A stretch of DNA of 57,780 nucleotides from an uncultured Verrucomicrobia subdivision 3 bacterium (GTDB lineage Bacteria > Verrucomicrobiota > Verrucomicrobiia > Limisphaerales > UBA11358), in contig CAIQKM010000086.1 in the NCBI GenBank assembly GCA_903872345.1, positions 1 through 57,780 on the forward strand. Direction: 5' to 3'. Position numbers and translations under genes: made by a program. Below, piece by piece: positions 26,101 to 33,806 of the stretch. Numbering within the stretch: the first letter of the stretch is position 1; every line of letters begins with the position of its first letter. The notes beneath the pieces were generated by a model. The model was given only the letters and a program-made list of their open reading frames with translations, was not told the origin of the DNA and did no database searches.

Positions 26101-27192
26101 GCTGTTTACGAGGCTGGTGCAGGTGAAACTGACCGGGTTGTTGCTGAAAATGATCGTCGGGGCGAGCACCGCTGGTGCGGGTTGCCATTCGGCGCAGCCA
26201 ATGGAGGGCGGCGTGCTCCAAGTCTGGCCAAAAATGTCGGTGCCAATAGCGACGTTTTTGCCGGCACCAATGCAGGGAGAGCCAGGCAGAAGGTGAAGGT
26301 TATCCGCGAAGAGACCGGGGGCGTTGGTGAAGTTGCCGGTGGGACCGGGCAAGGGGGTAGTGCAACAATAAACCGCCGGCGTGGGGCTGTTGATGATGTT
26401 TCCGGAATTATTGTAATACACGATGCAATTCGTCGCATAACTGGAAACAACCCCAAATCCGTTGGTGCTGCCGGTGACGGTGCAATTCAGCAGGCTGCTG
26501 GAGTTGGCGCCGCCGCCGCCGTTCCCGCTGTTGGATGCGCCGTTATTGTTAATCGCACAGTTGATGAGGCTTCCTTTGTAAGCTCCGCCGCCGTAGGTGG
26601 CGGTGTTGGAATAGATCTGGCAGTTTTGGATGTTGCCCTGATAGGTGCCGCCGCCGTAGGTGGCCGCATTGAAATAAATCAGACAGTTTTCCACAACGGC
26701 GTTGGAGTAGCAGGCCACCCCTCCGCCGCTGTTATCGGAGTAAATATTTACCACGCCGCCGTACCGCAGGGTGAATCCGTTCAGCGTGGCTCCGTTGGTC
26801 AGCCAGGCGCACCGTACTGCATTGGCGTTGAGGGTGATGCCGGCACCCTGAATTACGGTGGTCAACGGGCCATTGACGCTTTGCACAGTGAGGGCCTTGT
26901 TGAGACACACCCGGTTGGTGGTGGCACCTTGCGTGATGCCGCCGTAGGCATAGATGCCGTTGGTCACCAGCACCGTGTCGCCGGCGCTGGCCGCCGTTAC
27001 GGCGTCCTGAATGTTCGTGGCGGCGGTGGCCCAAGTGGCGTAAGGGGAGACGGGGGTAGGATTGGCGGTATTGACGTAATAGGTGGTCGCACCCAGGGGC
27101 AGAATAATCGTGAGGACGAATATCAACCAGACAAACTGGATGACGGTTTGCGTGGCCGATGCGATCAAGTGCCGGCTGCCTGGGATGCTCAT
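23170..27192 (-). CDS. Large secreted beta-helix protein with Ig-like and PKD domains
   Basis: A protein of 1340 residues. I choose the ATG at 27192 because the hydrophobic signal (IQFVWLIFVLTIILPLGAT) follows it closely; an upstream GTG/ATG would add 47 residues without a signal. Three long parallel-beta-helix units each start with a WATAA..QDAV..A.PGD..L.TNG pattern, near residues 47, 440 and 887. They are separated by Ig-like domains (DAGAYQLVASNSYG). A PKD-like domain (SLVWSWGDG) is near 1217, and the C-terminus ends in AAQFFRLQAN. Such proteins may be glycan-binding or lyase-like surface proteins; no catalytic site can be identified. Confidence 0.85.
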   Translation of the reverse strand: MSIPGSRHLIASATQTVIQFVWLIFVLTIILPLGATTYYVNTANPTPVSPYATWATAATNIQDAVTAASAGDTVLVTNGIYAYGGITQGATTNRVCLNKALTVQSVNGPLTTVIQGAGITLNANAVRCAWLTNGATLNGFTLRYGGVVNIYSDNSGGGVACYSNAVVENCLIYFNAATYGGGTYQGNIQNCQIYSNTATYGGGAYKGSLINCAINNNGASNSGNGGGGANSSSLLNCTVTGSTNGFGVVSSYATNCIVYYNNSGNIINSPTPAVYCCTTPLPGPTGNFTNAPGLFADNLHLLPGSPCIGAGKNVAIGTDIFGQTWSTPPSIGCAEWQPAPAVLAPTIIFSNNPVSFTCTSLVNSSNPPACFWLQNGIPLQDNGHFSGSQTTNLFAASILYSDAGAYQLVASNSYGTVTSSIVQLVIHCADPAGTNPVPPYLTWATAATNLQDAVTAASPGDVILATNGIFATGGKSMDGVITNRLAVDRSLVVQSINGPASTIIEGNWNPTVTNGPAAIRCVWLTNNTILNGFTLLGGATRYTASSTSGSGGGVWGASTNTSVLNNCILATNQSYYYGGGAYQVTLNNCELIGNQAKSSLQIGAPWGLGGGAYGSVLNDCLITGNYAIGGGGGTMGCSLKGCALTQNSTYLYGGADSGSALINCTISGNLSGGNQASSSGAMSNSKLTNCIIYGNSVHPQLSGSGANTGPTNCNNCTLNYCDSDPLASGTGNMDINPQVLADGYHLAATSPCLGAGTSLAILASFTDISGLTWSNPPPIGCAQWLPQPELASQPVVQFSPVARTLSLTATAAGQPPLAYSWLLNGSPLTSNGHDSVNGTNLFVSPFDAPDAGAYQLIVTNSYGSTTSAIVQINVHCANPGSTNPAAPYLTWATAANTLQAAIDAASPGDFVLATNGTYAIGGRAYNGGTSNRIVVTQPVTILSMAGATNTFIQGAWDPNTTNGPLAVRCCQLVTNATVTGFTLQGGATQTTGNDNGGGGVNGGAFFIGNIVYPSAAIGVLNNCILSGNQAVNGGGAYGASLVNCLITSNTATSSGGGAYGTFLTNCTVAGNTAYQAGGGLYAGPNSVTVNSIIYGNIAFYSGLDCYVQSGSLQYCASSSFITGTSNLVANPQFIDTQFHLGANSPCRGRGAPLAVQGVDLAGETWSNTPSIGAYEVNLADYAGSLTPVIQVTYWPLYVGHLDAFNVQTGGRATSLVWSWGDGIINSNTDYYIGHTWTNAGTYPVTVTAYNVANPAGVSITTNILVLPILPAALQLVASGTNSLQIQYAAQTNIYYYLQTSSSLNPPSWSTIGSFYGNGGPQQFNVSLSTNAAQFFRLQAN

Positions 27193-27675
27193 AAAATATG
27201 GAAAACGAATTCCCCTTGGGATCAATTGCCTGATGGCTGTAATTGTCTGACCATTAAGGTTATTTGCATTTTTGACATTGAATCGGATTTGCGGTTTCCT
27301 GTCAAACATCGCCGCTTGGTTCCGGCTTCCCAACCATTTGGCTTAGAAGCTCCAGCGGGTTTCCGCCGATACAAATCAATCCAAAATTCACCATCCAGAC
27401 TGACTCGCTGCCATGCTGGAAACCAACCAGCCGCTGGTCAATGTGTTGCAAAAATTGGCATCCATGCAACCGGACGCACCAACGCGTTGCCGCGCATTGA
27501 CCTTTGGCCAAGGCCCTGCCTTTGGCTTTAACAACTCTTACCGGCCAAGCTCCTGAAACATGGTGTGCCTATCAGCCGCACGGCACTGGACAAGCCAGCC
27601 GATTCAGTTTAGAACGTTGCTGATGAAACAGGTTCAGCCAGGTTTTAACATTTAACAGCATTAACCACCCCACGC
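27193..27675. other. Intergenic region without recognised gene
   Basis: The 483 bases between the divergent beta-helix gene and the small 27676 gene show no convincing reading frame and no strong hairpin. It should hold the promoters of both genes, but no clear -35/-10 pair stands out. Confidence 0.5.
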
Positions 27676-28023
27676 ATGACCTCGCCAGATTACCTCACCC
27701 AAAGCTGCTTCGATACGATGCTGGCCGCGACCGTCGCCGATGATTTTGCGCAATTCATTTCCGTGGGCGACGAGCGCTTTAAATCGACCCTTAAACCCGA
27801 GGTGTTCCACCGGGTCAGCCGGGGCCTCGCGCCCCGGTTCCAGAAAGGCGTCACCCCGACCTTTCTCGGCGAGTTGCGCCAAAGTGGTTTCCTCGCTTCC
27901 TTGTGGCGGCTGCGGTTTGACGACGGCGGCGATGACCTGCTGTTTCGGATGGCCCTGGCCGATGGCAAAGTTGTCGGCGCCCTGGTCACGCCGACCTTTG
28001 GCGGGTATGATCGTGCCGGCTGA
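27676..28023 (+). CDS. Small protein of unknown function
   Basis: A 115-residue cytoplasmic protein with a mixed alpha/beta pattern: amphipathic helices first (FAQFISVGDERFKSTL), then LASLWRLRFDDGGDDLLFRMALADGKVVGALV, which looks like antiparallel strands. This resembles small NTF2/cystatin-like folds such as DUF3887, but the match is by eye only. There is no signal peptide or catalytic motif. It lies 60 bases before the PEP-CTERM gene. A frame on the opposite strand is also open, so the call is moderate. Confidence 0.55.
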   Translation: MTSPDYLTQSCFDTMLAATVADDFAQFISVGDERFKSTLKPEVFHRVSRGLAPRFQKGVTPTFLGELRQSGFLASLWRLRFDDGGDDLLFRMALADGKVVGALVTPTFGGYDRAG

Positions 28024-28083
28024 TTTGTCAGGCCCAAAGCAACGCCGTGTTGTCACCCACCATTTCAAAATTTACGGCTCAAT

Positions 28084-28776
28084 ATGAAAAACCACCTCAT
28101 CCTCGGCATGTTTCTTCTGGCGGGCCTGCTGCTCCCGCTGCCGGTCACCCGGGCGCAGGGCACGATCTACCTTTCAAACCTGGGCCAGGCTTCCGCCACC
28201 AGTGCAGCCATCGGCAGTGATTCGTGGGTGGCTTTGAGTTTTGCCACGGGCACCAACGCCGCCGGGTATCAACTCAATTCTTTTCAGTTGGCGATGACTA
28301 ACGCCACCGGCACGCCGTCGGGCTTTATGGTCATGCTTTACTCCGCCGTGGGGAGCGGTGAGGTTTCTCCCGGCAGCAGTCTCGGCACGCTGATTGGTTC
28401 AACGAACCCGGCGGCGCGCGGCACCTTTGCCTATACACCCGCAAACAGCCTGACCTTGCTGCCGAATAAATCCTATTTTTTCGTGCTCACGTCCGGAACG
28501 GCGATTGCCACCGGGGCTTATGAATGGGCCAATACCAGCGCTTTTCCGTTGACCTATCATCCGTCCGGCGGGTGGCAGGCGCCGCTGGGCTTGGCGCGCG
28601 TGGATAATTACCAATCCGGCAACGGCTCAAGCTGGGGAATCTTTACCACGTATCCCGAATTTGCCATCGGGGCCACGGCCGTTCCCGAGCCGGGTGTTTT
28701 TGCATTGTTTAGCTTGGGCGGGGTCGGGCTGTTTTGCTTCCGGCGCCGCCTATCCCGTGACGGAATTGGGGCATAG
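28084..28776 (+). CDS. PEP-CTERM sorting-domain protein
   Basis: A 230-residue exported protein. A signal peptide (LILGMFLLAGLLLPLPVTRAQ) is followed by a beta-rich domain with choice-of-anchor character (SDSWVALSFATGTNAAGYQLNSF). The C-terminus has the sorting signal AVPEPG, a hydrophobic helix, and FRRRLSR. It should be processed by exosortase and attached or released at the outer envelope. No exosortase gene is in the window. The sequence says nothing about a binding partner. Confidence 0.88.
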   Translation: MKNHLILGMFLLAGLLLPLPVTRAQGTIYLSNLGQASATSAAIGSDSWVALSFATGTNAAGYQLNSFQLAMTNATGTPSGFMVMLYSAVGSGEVSPGSSLGTLIGSTNPAARGTFAYTPANSLTLLPNKSYFFVLTSGTAIATGAYEWANTSAFPLTYHPSGGWQAPLGLARVDNYQSGNGSSWGIFTTYPEFAIGATAVPEPGVFALFSLGGVGLFCFRRRLSRDGIGA

Positions 28777-28785
28777 GTGCAGGTG

Positions 28786-28818
28786 CTCCCCCATTCGTGC
28801 CCCTTCGTGAAATTCGTG
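28786..28818 (-). repeat. Inverted copy of a CACGAAT-rich repeat, left of the M13 gene
   Basis: Read on the minus strand it runs CACGAATTTCACGAAGGGGC then ACGAATGGGGGAG, the same unit as the plus-strand copy at 30982-31016. The two copies flank the M13 peptidase gene in inverted orientation. Confidence 0.6.
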
Positions 28819-28921
28819 TCCCGTCCCCCATTCCCCCCCTCTTTGTGGTATTCACTCGCAACACGTTTTGCTTGACCTTGGCGGCGGCGAATCATTCAAT
28901 GCGCGCCGGATTATGGATTTC

Positions 28922-30964
28922 ATGAAACATATTTTAGTTAGTCTCACGTCCCTGGCGGTCGTTGGCAGCGCCCTGGCGCAGAGCGGTCATGCCCCCGCCG
29001 CCCCCCGGGTGCCCGCCTTTTCCGTCGGTTACATGGACCGCACGGTCAGCCCGGCCACGAACTTTTATCTGTATGCCAGCGGCACCTGGGTGAAGAACAA
29101 TCCCGTGCCGGCGGACAAGTCGCGCTGGGGCAGCTTCATCGAGCTGTACGAACTGAACGCCTTCCGGATTCACCAAATTCTTCATGATGCGGCCGCCGAT
29201 ACCGAAGCCGCGCCGGGCACGCCGTTGCGCGAGGTGGGCGATTTCTACGCGTCCGCCATGGACACCAACGCCATCGAGGCACTGCGCTTCAAACCCATTG
29301 AAGCCGACCTCCAGCGCGTGGCCGATCTCAATTCCACCGCCGCTTTGCTGGCGTTGATTGCCGAGTATCATCATCAGGGCCGGGGAACGCTGTTTGGCAG
29401 CAGCATCGGACCCGACGACAAGAACAGCTCCATCTATGCCTTTCAACTGGGGCAGGGCGGTCTCTCGCTGCCGGATCGCGATTACTATCTGAAACCCGCC
29501 TTCGCAAGCCAGCGCACCGCGTTTCTGGCGCATGTGCTGAAGATGTTCATCCTCCTGGGCGAACCGGCTACGCAAGCCTCCGCCGATGCCGCCACCGTGC
29601 TCGCAGTCGAAACCGATCTGGCCAAGGCCAGCCGTTCGCGCGTGGATTTGCGCGACCCGGACAAGAATTACAACAAGTTCACTGTCGCCGATCTGGCGGC
29701 GCGAAATCCCGGTCTGGGCTGGCCGAATTACCTGAGCGGTCGCGGCGTGGCCGGCGTAAGCTATGTGATTGTGGGCCAGCCCGAATATTTTGACGCCCTT
29801 GAGAAGTTGCTGAAGGACCACTCTCTGGACGAATGGAAGACCTATCTGCGCTGGCACATTCTGCATGGCGCCGCCCCGGCGCTGCATCAGGAGGTCGAGC
29901 AGGAGAACTTCAATTTTTACGGCCATGTCCTGAGCGGTCAGCCCGAGCAGGAACCGCGCTGGAAGCGCGCCTATCGCGCGGTGGATGCCTCCATTGGCGA
30001 GGCGCTTGGCCAGCTTTACGTGGAACAGTATTTTCCGCCGGCCGCCCGTGAACGGATGTCCGCGCTGGTGGAAAATCTGAAGGCGGTATACCACGATCAT
30101 CTGGCCCGCGTGGATTGGATGACCGAAACGACCCGCGCCAAGGCGCTCGCCAAATTCGCGCGGTTCACCACCAAGATCGGCTGTCCGGACAAGTTCCGCG
30201 ATTATTCCTCCATCCGCATTGAGCGGGATGATTATTACGGCAACCTGCTGCGCGCCGTGCAATTTGAGGAAAACCGTGAGACCGCCCGCGTCGGTCAGCC
30301 GGTGGACAAGACGGAATGGCACATGACGCCCCCCACCATCAACGCGTATTTCAATCCGCTCCAGAACGAAATCGTCTTCCCGGCGGGCATCCTCCAGCCG
30401 CCGTTCTTTGATGTGACCATGGATGACGCGGTGAATTACGGCGCGATCGGCGTCGTCATCGGCCACGAAATCACCCACGGTTACGACGATGAAGGCCGCA
30501 AGTACGATGCCGACGGCAACCTGAACGGCTGGTGGACCGACGAAGACGCGAAGCAATTTGAAGCCCGGGCGCAGAAGATTGTGGACGAATACAACGCCTT
30601 CGAGCCGCTGCCCGGCGTGCATGTGAACGGCAAGCTGACCCTCGGCGAAAACATTGCCGACCTCGGCGGCATCAGCATCGCCTACGACGCCTTGGAACGC
30701 ACGCTCGCAAAGCACCCGGAACAGCGGAAGCTGATTGACGGGTTCACGCCCGAGCAACGGTTCTTCCTGTCCTTTGCCCAAGTCTGGCGCACCAATGTCC
30801 GCGACGCCGAAGCCCGGCGGCTGGTGACGGTGGACGCCCATTCGCCCGGACAGTTCCGCTCCGTGGGGCCGATCCAAAATTACCAGGAATTTTACGACGC
30901 GTTCAACATCAAGCCCGGCACGCCCATGTGGCGTCCGCCCGAATTGCGCGCGCGGATTTGGTGA
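28922..30964 (+). CDS. M13-family zinc metallopeptidase (neprilysin-like), exported
   Basis: About 680 residues. The ATG at 28922 gives a signal peptide (MKHILVSLTSLAVVGSALAQ); an in-frame ATG 9 bases upstream is equally possible. The zinc-binding helix is GHEITHGYDDEGRKYD (HExxH at about 515-519) and the third ligand is the Glu of ENIADLGG near residue 576. Upstream is the substrate-binding Asn-Ala motif (INAYFNP), and the C-terminus ends WRPPELRARIW; the family often has the tryptophan at the end. Length and domain order are those of full M13 enzymes. It probably degrades small peptides in the periplasm. The gene is bracketed by inverted CACGAAT repeats. Confidence 0.93.
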   Translation: MKHILVSLTSLAVVGSALAQSGHAPAAPRVPAFSVGYMDRTVSPATNFYLYASGTWVKNNPVPADKSRWGSFIELYELNAFRIHQILHDAAADTEAAPGTPLREVGDFYASAMDTNAIEALRFKPIEADLQRVADLNSTAALLALIAEYHHQGRGTLFGSSIGPDDKNSSIYAFQLGQGGLSLPDRDYYLKPAFASQRTAFLAHVLKMFILLGEPATQASADAATVLAVETDLAKASRSRVDLRDPDKNYNKFTVADLAARNPGLGWPNYLSGRGVAGVSYVIVGQPEYFDALEKLLKDHSLDEWKTYLRWHILHGAAPALHQEVEQENFNFYGHVLSGQPEQEPRWKRAYRAVDASIGEALGQLYVEQYFPPAARERMSALVENLKAVYHDHLARVDWMTETTRAKALAKFARFTTKIGCPDKFRDYSSIRIERDDYYGNLLRAVQFEENRETARVGQPVDKTEWHMTPPTINAYFNPLQNEIVFPAGILQPPFFDVTMDDAVNYGAIGVVIGHEITHGYDDEGRKYDADGNLNGWWTDEDAKQFEARAQKIVDEYNAFEPLPGVHVNGKLTLGENIADLGGISIAYDALERTLAKHPEQRKLIDGFTPEQRFFLSFAQVWRTNVRDAEARRLVTVDAHSPGQFRSVGPIQNYQEFYDAFNIKPGTPMWRPPELRARIW

Positions 30965-30981
30965 GCGGGGGAGGGGGCAAC

Positions 30982-31016
30982 CACGAATTCACACGAATGG
31001 ACACGAATGAGTGGGG
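30982..31016 (+). repeat. CACGAAT-rich repeat, right of the M13 gene
   Basis: Three CACGAAT heptamers (CACGAATTCACACGAATGGA, then CACGAAT) followed by AGTGGGG. It matches the inverted copy at 28786-28818 with a few differences. The rest of the 30965-31168 gap shows no gene. Confidence 0.6.
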
Positions 31017-31168
31017 GGGAAAAAGGCGCGTCCCACCTCGCAGCCAAGGGTAATGTTTTGGGCTTGTGCAAATCCGAACTCTGACAATGAAACCAGCCGA
31101 CGGGATGGAGACAGGCTCAGGCTGAAAACTTGACCATTGCAAGGTGTTGGGGCACTTTTATCCATGAA

Positions 31169-31429
31169 ATGGAATTCGAGTTTGATGCCAAAAAGAGCGA
31201 GGCCAACCTCGAAAAGCACGGTCTTAGTTTTGATGTGGCAAAAGTTCTTTGGTCGGACATAAACGCACTGGAGCTTCCGGCCAAAAGCGAAAGTGAAACA
31301 AGAAAGATGTTAATAGCCCGGCATGATGGTAAAGTGTGGTCGGCGATTTTTACGGAACGCGGAAAGAATATCCGGCTGATTAGTGTGCGCCGTGCCCACA
31401 AGAATGAAGAGGCTTTGTATGGAAAATAA
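31169..31429 (+). CDS. brnT: BrnT-family ribonuclease toxin
   Basis: An 86-residue protein of the BrnT/RelE-like superfamily. The start at 31169 gives MEFEFDAKKSEANLEKHGLS, matching the conserved BrnT opening (FEWDxxKxxxNxxKHGxSF). The terminal LISVRRAHKNEEALYG matches the family's R-I-I-S-A-R-R-A end. It should cleave mRNA on induction. The last 11 bases overlap the next gene (31419), the toxin-first order typical of brnTA. It lies in a short pocket of toxin-antitoxin and unknown genes between the M13 peptidase and gltX. Confidence 0.88.
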   Translation: MEFEFDAKKSEANLEKHGLSFDVAKVLWSDINALELPAKSESETRKMLIARHDGKVWSAIFTERGKNIRLISVRRAHKNEEALYGK

Positions 31430-31688
31430 CAAGACAAATTCAGATAACCTCGAAGCGCGTTATGACGCGGGCGAGGATGTCTTGGACTATTTCGATACGG
31501 GAAAAGCAATCCGCCGAAACCAGTTGGAGCAGGTAATGCCCGCCAAGCCGTTGCCGGTAAGAAATCGTTTGAAGCGTTTCAAAATCAAAGCCGTTGAGGC
31601 AACGCCAAACGGACCGGAACAATCCTTGCAACTAAGGCGTTTGCCTGGCGGACGCGAACTTGGTGTCCGGCTTGCAAACTCACACTGA
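31419..31688 (+). CDS. Probable antitoxin partner of BrnT with non-standard C-terminus
   Basis: An 89-residue protein overlapping brnT. Residues 12-33 (ARYDAGEDVLDYFDTGKAIR) match the N-terminal part of BrnA/CopG-type antitoxins, where AGED-VL-YFD is conserved. The rest should be a ribbon-helix-helix (VNVDFP.WM.) but reads MPAKPLPVRNRLKRFKIKA instead. I checked the two other plus frames and did not find the missing motif, so a simple frameshift is not evident. It may be a diverged antitoxin that lost DNA binding, or a distinct type. Its end overlaps the convergent DUF1883 gene by 9 bases. Confidence 0.65.
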   Translation: MENNKTNSDNLEARYDAGEDVLDYFDTGKAIRRNQLEQVMPAKPLPVRNRLKRFKIKAVEATPNGPEQSLQLRRLPGGRELGVRLANSH

Positions 31689-31952
31689 TTGAGCCTTTAT
31701 CAACCTCAATCCGTAACGGATGTGGCCGCTTCCCGCTCCCAGATCAATGGTAATGTTCCACTGACCTGAATGGGGAACGTTGATCCTCGCCGGGAAGTTC
31801 TTAAAAAAGCCGCCGTAATATCGAAAACTTTCCCCTCGCTTGAAGGACGAGAAGTTTGTTTCGTCCGTAAGCATAAAGTTGCATGGCGTATCGCTGCTAA
31901 CCTCCACAACATCGCCTTGGTTCAAATACTCTCTTGAGTGTATGAATTCCAT
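31680..31952 (-). CDS. DUF1883 domain protein
   Basis: A 90-residue protein that appears to be a single DUF1883 domain: IHSREYLNQGDVVEVSSD, then LTDETNFSSFKRGESFRYYGG and INVPHSGQWNITIDLG. The domain is a small beta-rich fold of unknown role that I recall being found alone or joined to TIR-like domains. Here it stands alone. It is convergent with the brnT partner, and 18 bases upstream is the orphan antitoxin gene on the same strand, which may share its promoter. Confidence 0.78.
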   Translation of the reverse strand: MEFIHSREYLNQGDVVEVSSDTPCNFMLTDETNFSSFKRGESFRYYGGFFKNFPARINVPHSGQWNITIDLGAGSGHIRYGLRLIKAQSV

Positions 31953-31970
31953 AAAAACGCCGGGTAATGT

Positions 31971-32186
31971 TTAAACCACAACCTCGGGATGTTTTTCGAA
32001 TTGGGCCGCAATTTCATCGCCCAAGGCGGTCAGCGCCGGGCGTGGACGTTCGTCTTTGAGGAGGCGCTGCCATATGGCATCACCGTTCAACTCGGGCAAG
32101 ATGGACGGCAAATGATCCGCCAGACGTTCGCGTTCAGCGGGCGGCAGCGCCTGAATCGCAGCTTCAATTTCAGCGACGGTGCTCAT
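31971..32186 (-). CDS. Orphan antitoxin-like small protein
   Basis: A 71-residue protein opening with MSTVAEIEAAIQALPPAERE, a common N-terminus of small antitoxins paired with RelE/ParE or PIN toxins. It is followed by LADHLPSILPEL and an acidic/charged tail. No toxin gene lies within 100 bases; the gene downstream on the strand is DUF1883. It could be a relic of a toxin-antitoxin pair that lost its toxin, an anti-addiction copy, or it could neutralise a toxin encoded elsewhere. Confidence 0.7.
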   Translation of the reverse strand: MSTVAEIEAAIQALPPAERERLADHLPSILPELNGDAIWQRLLKDERPRPALTALGDEIAAQFEKHPEVVV

Positions 32187-32233
32187 TGTGCGGTCAAGTT
32201 ACCCCAGCCTGTTGGCGGGGTAAAATGATTATT

Positions 32234-33580
32234 TCAGGCGATGGATTGAATCGCCTTCTCAATCCGCGCCATCACGCGTTCCTTGCCGAGGACTTGCAAC
32301 AGGTGGTAGAGGCTGGGGCCGGAGGTCTTGCCCGTCACCGCCAGGCGGCATGGGTGTACCAGCACGCCGGCTTTCACACCGAGGGTCTTGGCGGTTTCCT
32401 TGAGCGCGGCTTCGAGGCTTTCGGAATTGAAGGCGAGGGCGGCGTTGAACGCGTCGCGCAGCTTTTCCAGGCGCGGTTTGTTTTCCGGCACGAAATCTTT
32501 CTGGGCCGCCTCGGCATCAATTGTGATGGTGTCGGTAAAGTAGAAACCGGCGTAGGCGGGCAGTTCGTTAAAGGTCCGGAACTTGCCTTTGCACGTGTCC
32601 AGCGCGGCTTTCACGTAGCCGAGCGGAAACTGGTTCGTATCCACCCCGGCCTTGGCGAAGGCGTGGACGGCGAGTTCGTAGAAACGGTCGGCGGTGGTCT
32701 CGCGGGCGTACTCGCCTTGGAGCCAGAGCAGCTTCTCGTAATCGAACCGGGCGTTGTGCTTCAGGATGTGCGGCAGGTCAAACCGTTCGATGGTTTCGGC
32801 CAGCGACATTTTTTCCCGGTTTTCCTTGGGCGACCAGCCGAGCAGGCTGATGTAATTGATGACGGCTTCGGGCAGGAAACCGCCTTCGGTGTAGCTCGAA
32901 AGGGAGGCACCCTGATCGCGCTTGCTCATCTTGGAGCCGTCGCCATTGAGGATGAGCGGAATGTGCGCGTAATGCGGCGGTTTCACGCCAAAGGCGTTGA
33001 ACAGCGCGATGTGCTTGGTGGTGTTGATCAGATGATCCTCGCCGCGGATCACGTGCGTGATGTTCATTTCCAGGTCGTCAATGACGTTAACCAGATGGAA
33101 CACAGGTTGACCGTCCGAGCGCATGATCACGAAGTCGGGATCAACCGCCTCGCGGTCGGTGAGTTCACGACGGATTTCGCCCTTGATGAGGTCCTGCATC
33201 ACGGTGATTTCGCGGGGCATGCGGAATTTGATCGCGCCTTCGTGCTCGTACGCGAGGTCGCGGGAGAGCAGGGCTTCCACGCGACGCTGGTAGTTGGCCT
33301 TGCGCTGGGATTGAAAATAGGGACCGCAATCGCCCTTGCTCGGGCCGGTGGCGTCGCCGGTGAGGGGGCCTTCATCCCAGTCGAGCCCGAGCCAGCGGAG
33401 ACCGTCCAGGATCACGTCCACGGCTTCCTGCGAATTGCGCGCGGCATCGGTGTCTTCGATGCGCAGCACAAAGGTGCCGCCGGTGTGGCGGGCGTAAAGC
33501 CAGTTGAACAAAGCGGTGCGGGCGCCACCGATATGCAGGTAGCCGGTGGGCGAGGGCGCGAAACGAACACGAGGTTTCAT
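32234..33580 (-). CDS. gltX: Glutamate--tRNA ligase
   Basis: A 448-residue class I aminoacyl-tRNA synthetase charging tRNA-Glu. The HIGH-type motif is in RFAPSPTGYLHIGGARTAL, FVLRIEDTDAARN follows, and the KMSKS-type motif is SKMSKRDQG. The C-terminal anticodon-binding region (about 310-448) is somewhat shorter than in the 470-490-residue enzymes, and the whole protein has no zinc-binding Cys cluster, as in many bacteria. It may be a discriminating or a non-discriminating enzyme. The gene is on the minus strand, with the paired-hairpin element upstream. Confidence 0.95.
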   Translation of the reverse strand: MKPRVRFAPSPTGYLHIGGARTALFNWLYARHTGGTFVLRIEDTDAARNSQEAVDVILDGLRWLGLDWDEGPLTGDATGPSKGDCGPYFQSQRKANYQRRVEALLSRDLAYEHEGAIKFRMPREITVMQDLIKGEIRRELTDREAVDPDFVIMRSDGQPVFHLVNVIDDLEMNITHVIRGEDHLINTTKHIALFNAFGVKPPHYAHIPLILNGDGSKMSKRDQGASLSSYTEGGFLPEAVINYISLLGWSPKENREKMSLAETIERFDLPHILKHNARFDYEKLLWLQGEYARETTADRFYELAVHAFAKAGVDTNQFPLGYVKAALDTCKGKFRTFNELPAYAGFYFTDTITIDAEAAQKDFVPENKPRLEKLRDAFNAALAFNSESLEAALKETAKTLGVKAGVLVHPCRLAVTGKTSGPSLYHLLQVLGKERVMARIEKAIQSIA

Positions 33581-33650
33581 GCCCTCAATTTAAACCGTTA
33601 CGTGCCGGTTGAAAATGGCGAAATGATTGCGTCGAGGGGCGTGCCTATAC

Positions 33651-33800
33651 GGAGCGCGGCTGTCCCAGCCGAAGCGCGTCAACAGACCAAGTCGCGGCGG
33701 AGTTTGCACATACCGTATCAGCGGAGCAGCAGGTGTGAGGGATATTCAACCAGCCTGTGTCTGGCGGCGCGCTGCGGCTGTCCCAGCCGCGCCCCGCCAG
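33651..33800. repeat. Paired-hairpin intergenic element, copy B
   Basis: Two 17-base hairpins, GCGGCTG-N3-CAGCCG(A/C), lie at 33656-33672 and 33774-33790, again 118 bases apart. The flanks GGAGCGCG (left) and TCTGGCGGC (right) match those of the 9359-9509 element, and the intervening bases can be aligned without gaps (ACCGT.T.A.CGGA..AGC). It fills the gap between gltX and the Spy-like gene. Confidence 0.75.
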
Positions 33801-33806
33801 AGTTCA

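Noticed and set aside
28934..30877. A 647-residue minus-strand frame opposite the M13 peptidase.
   Set aside because: It mirrors a conserved enzyme gene in GC-rich DNA and has no recognisable domain.
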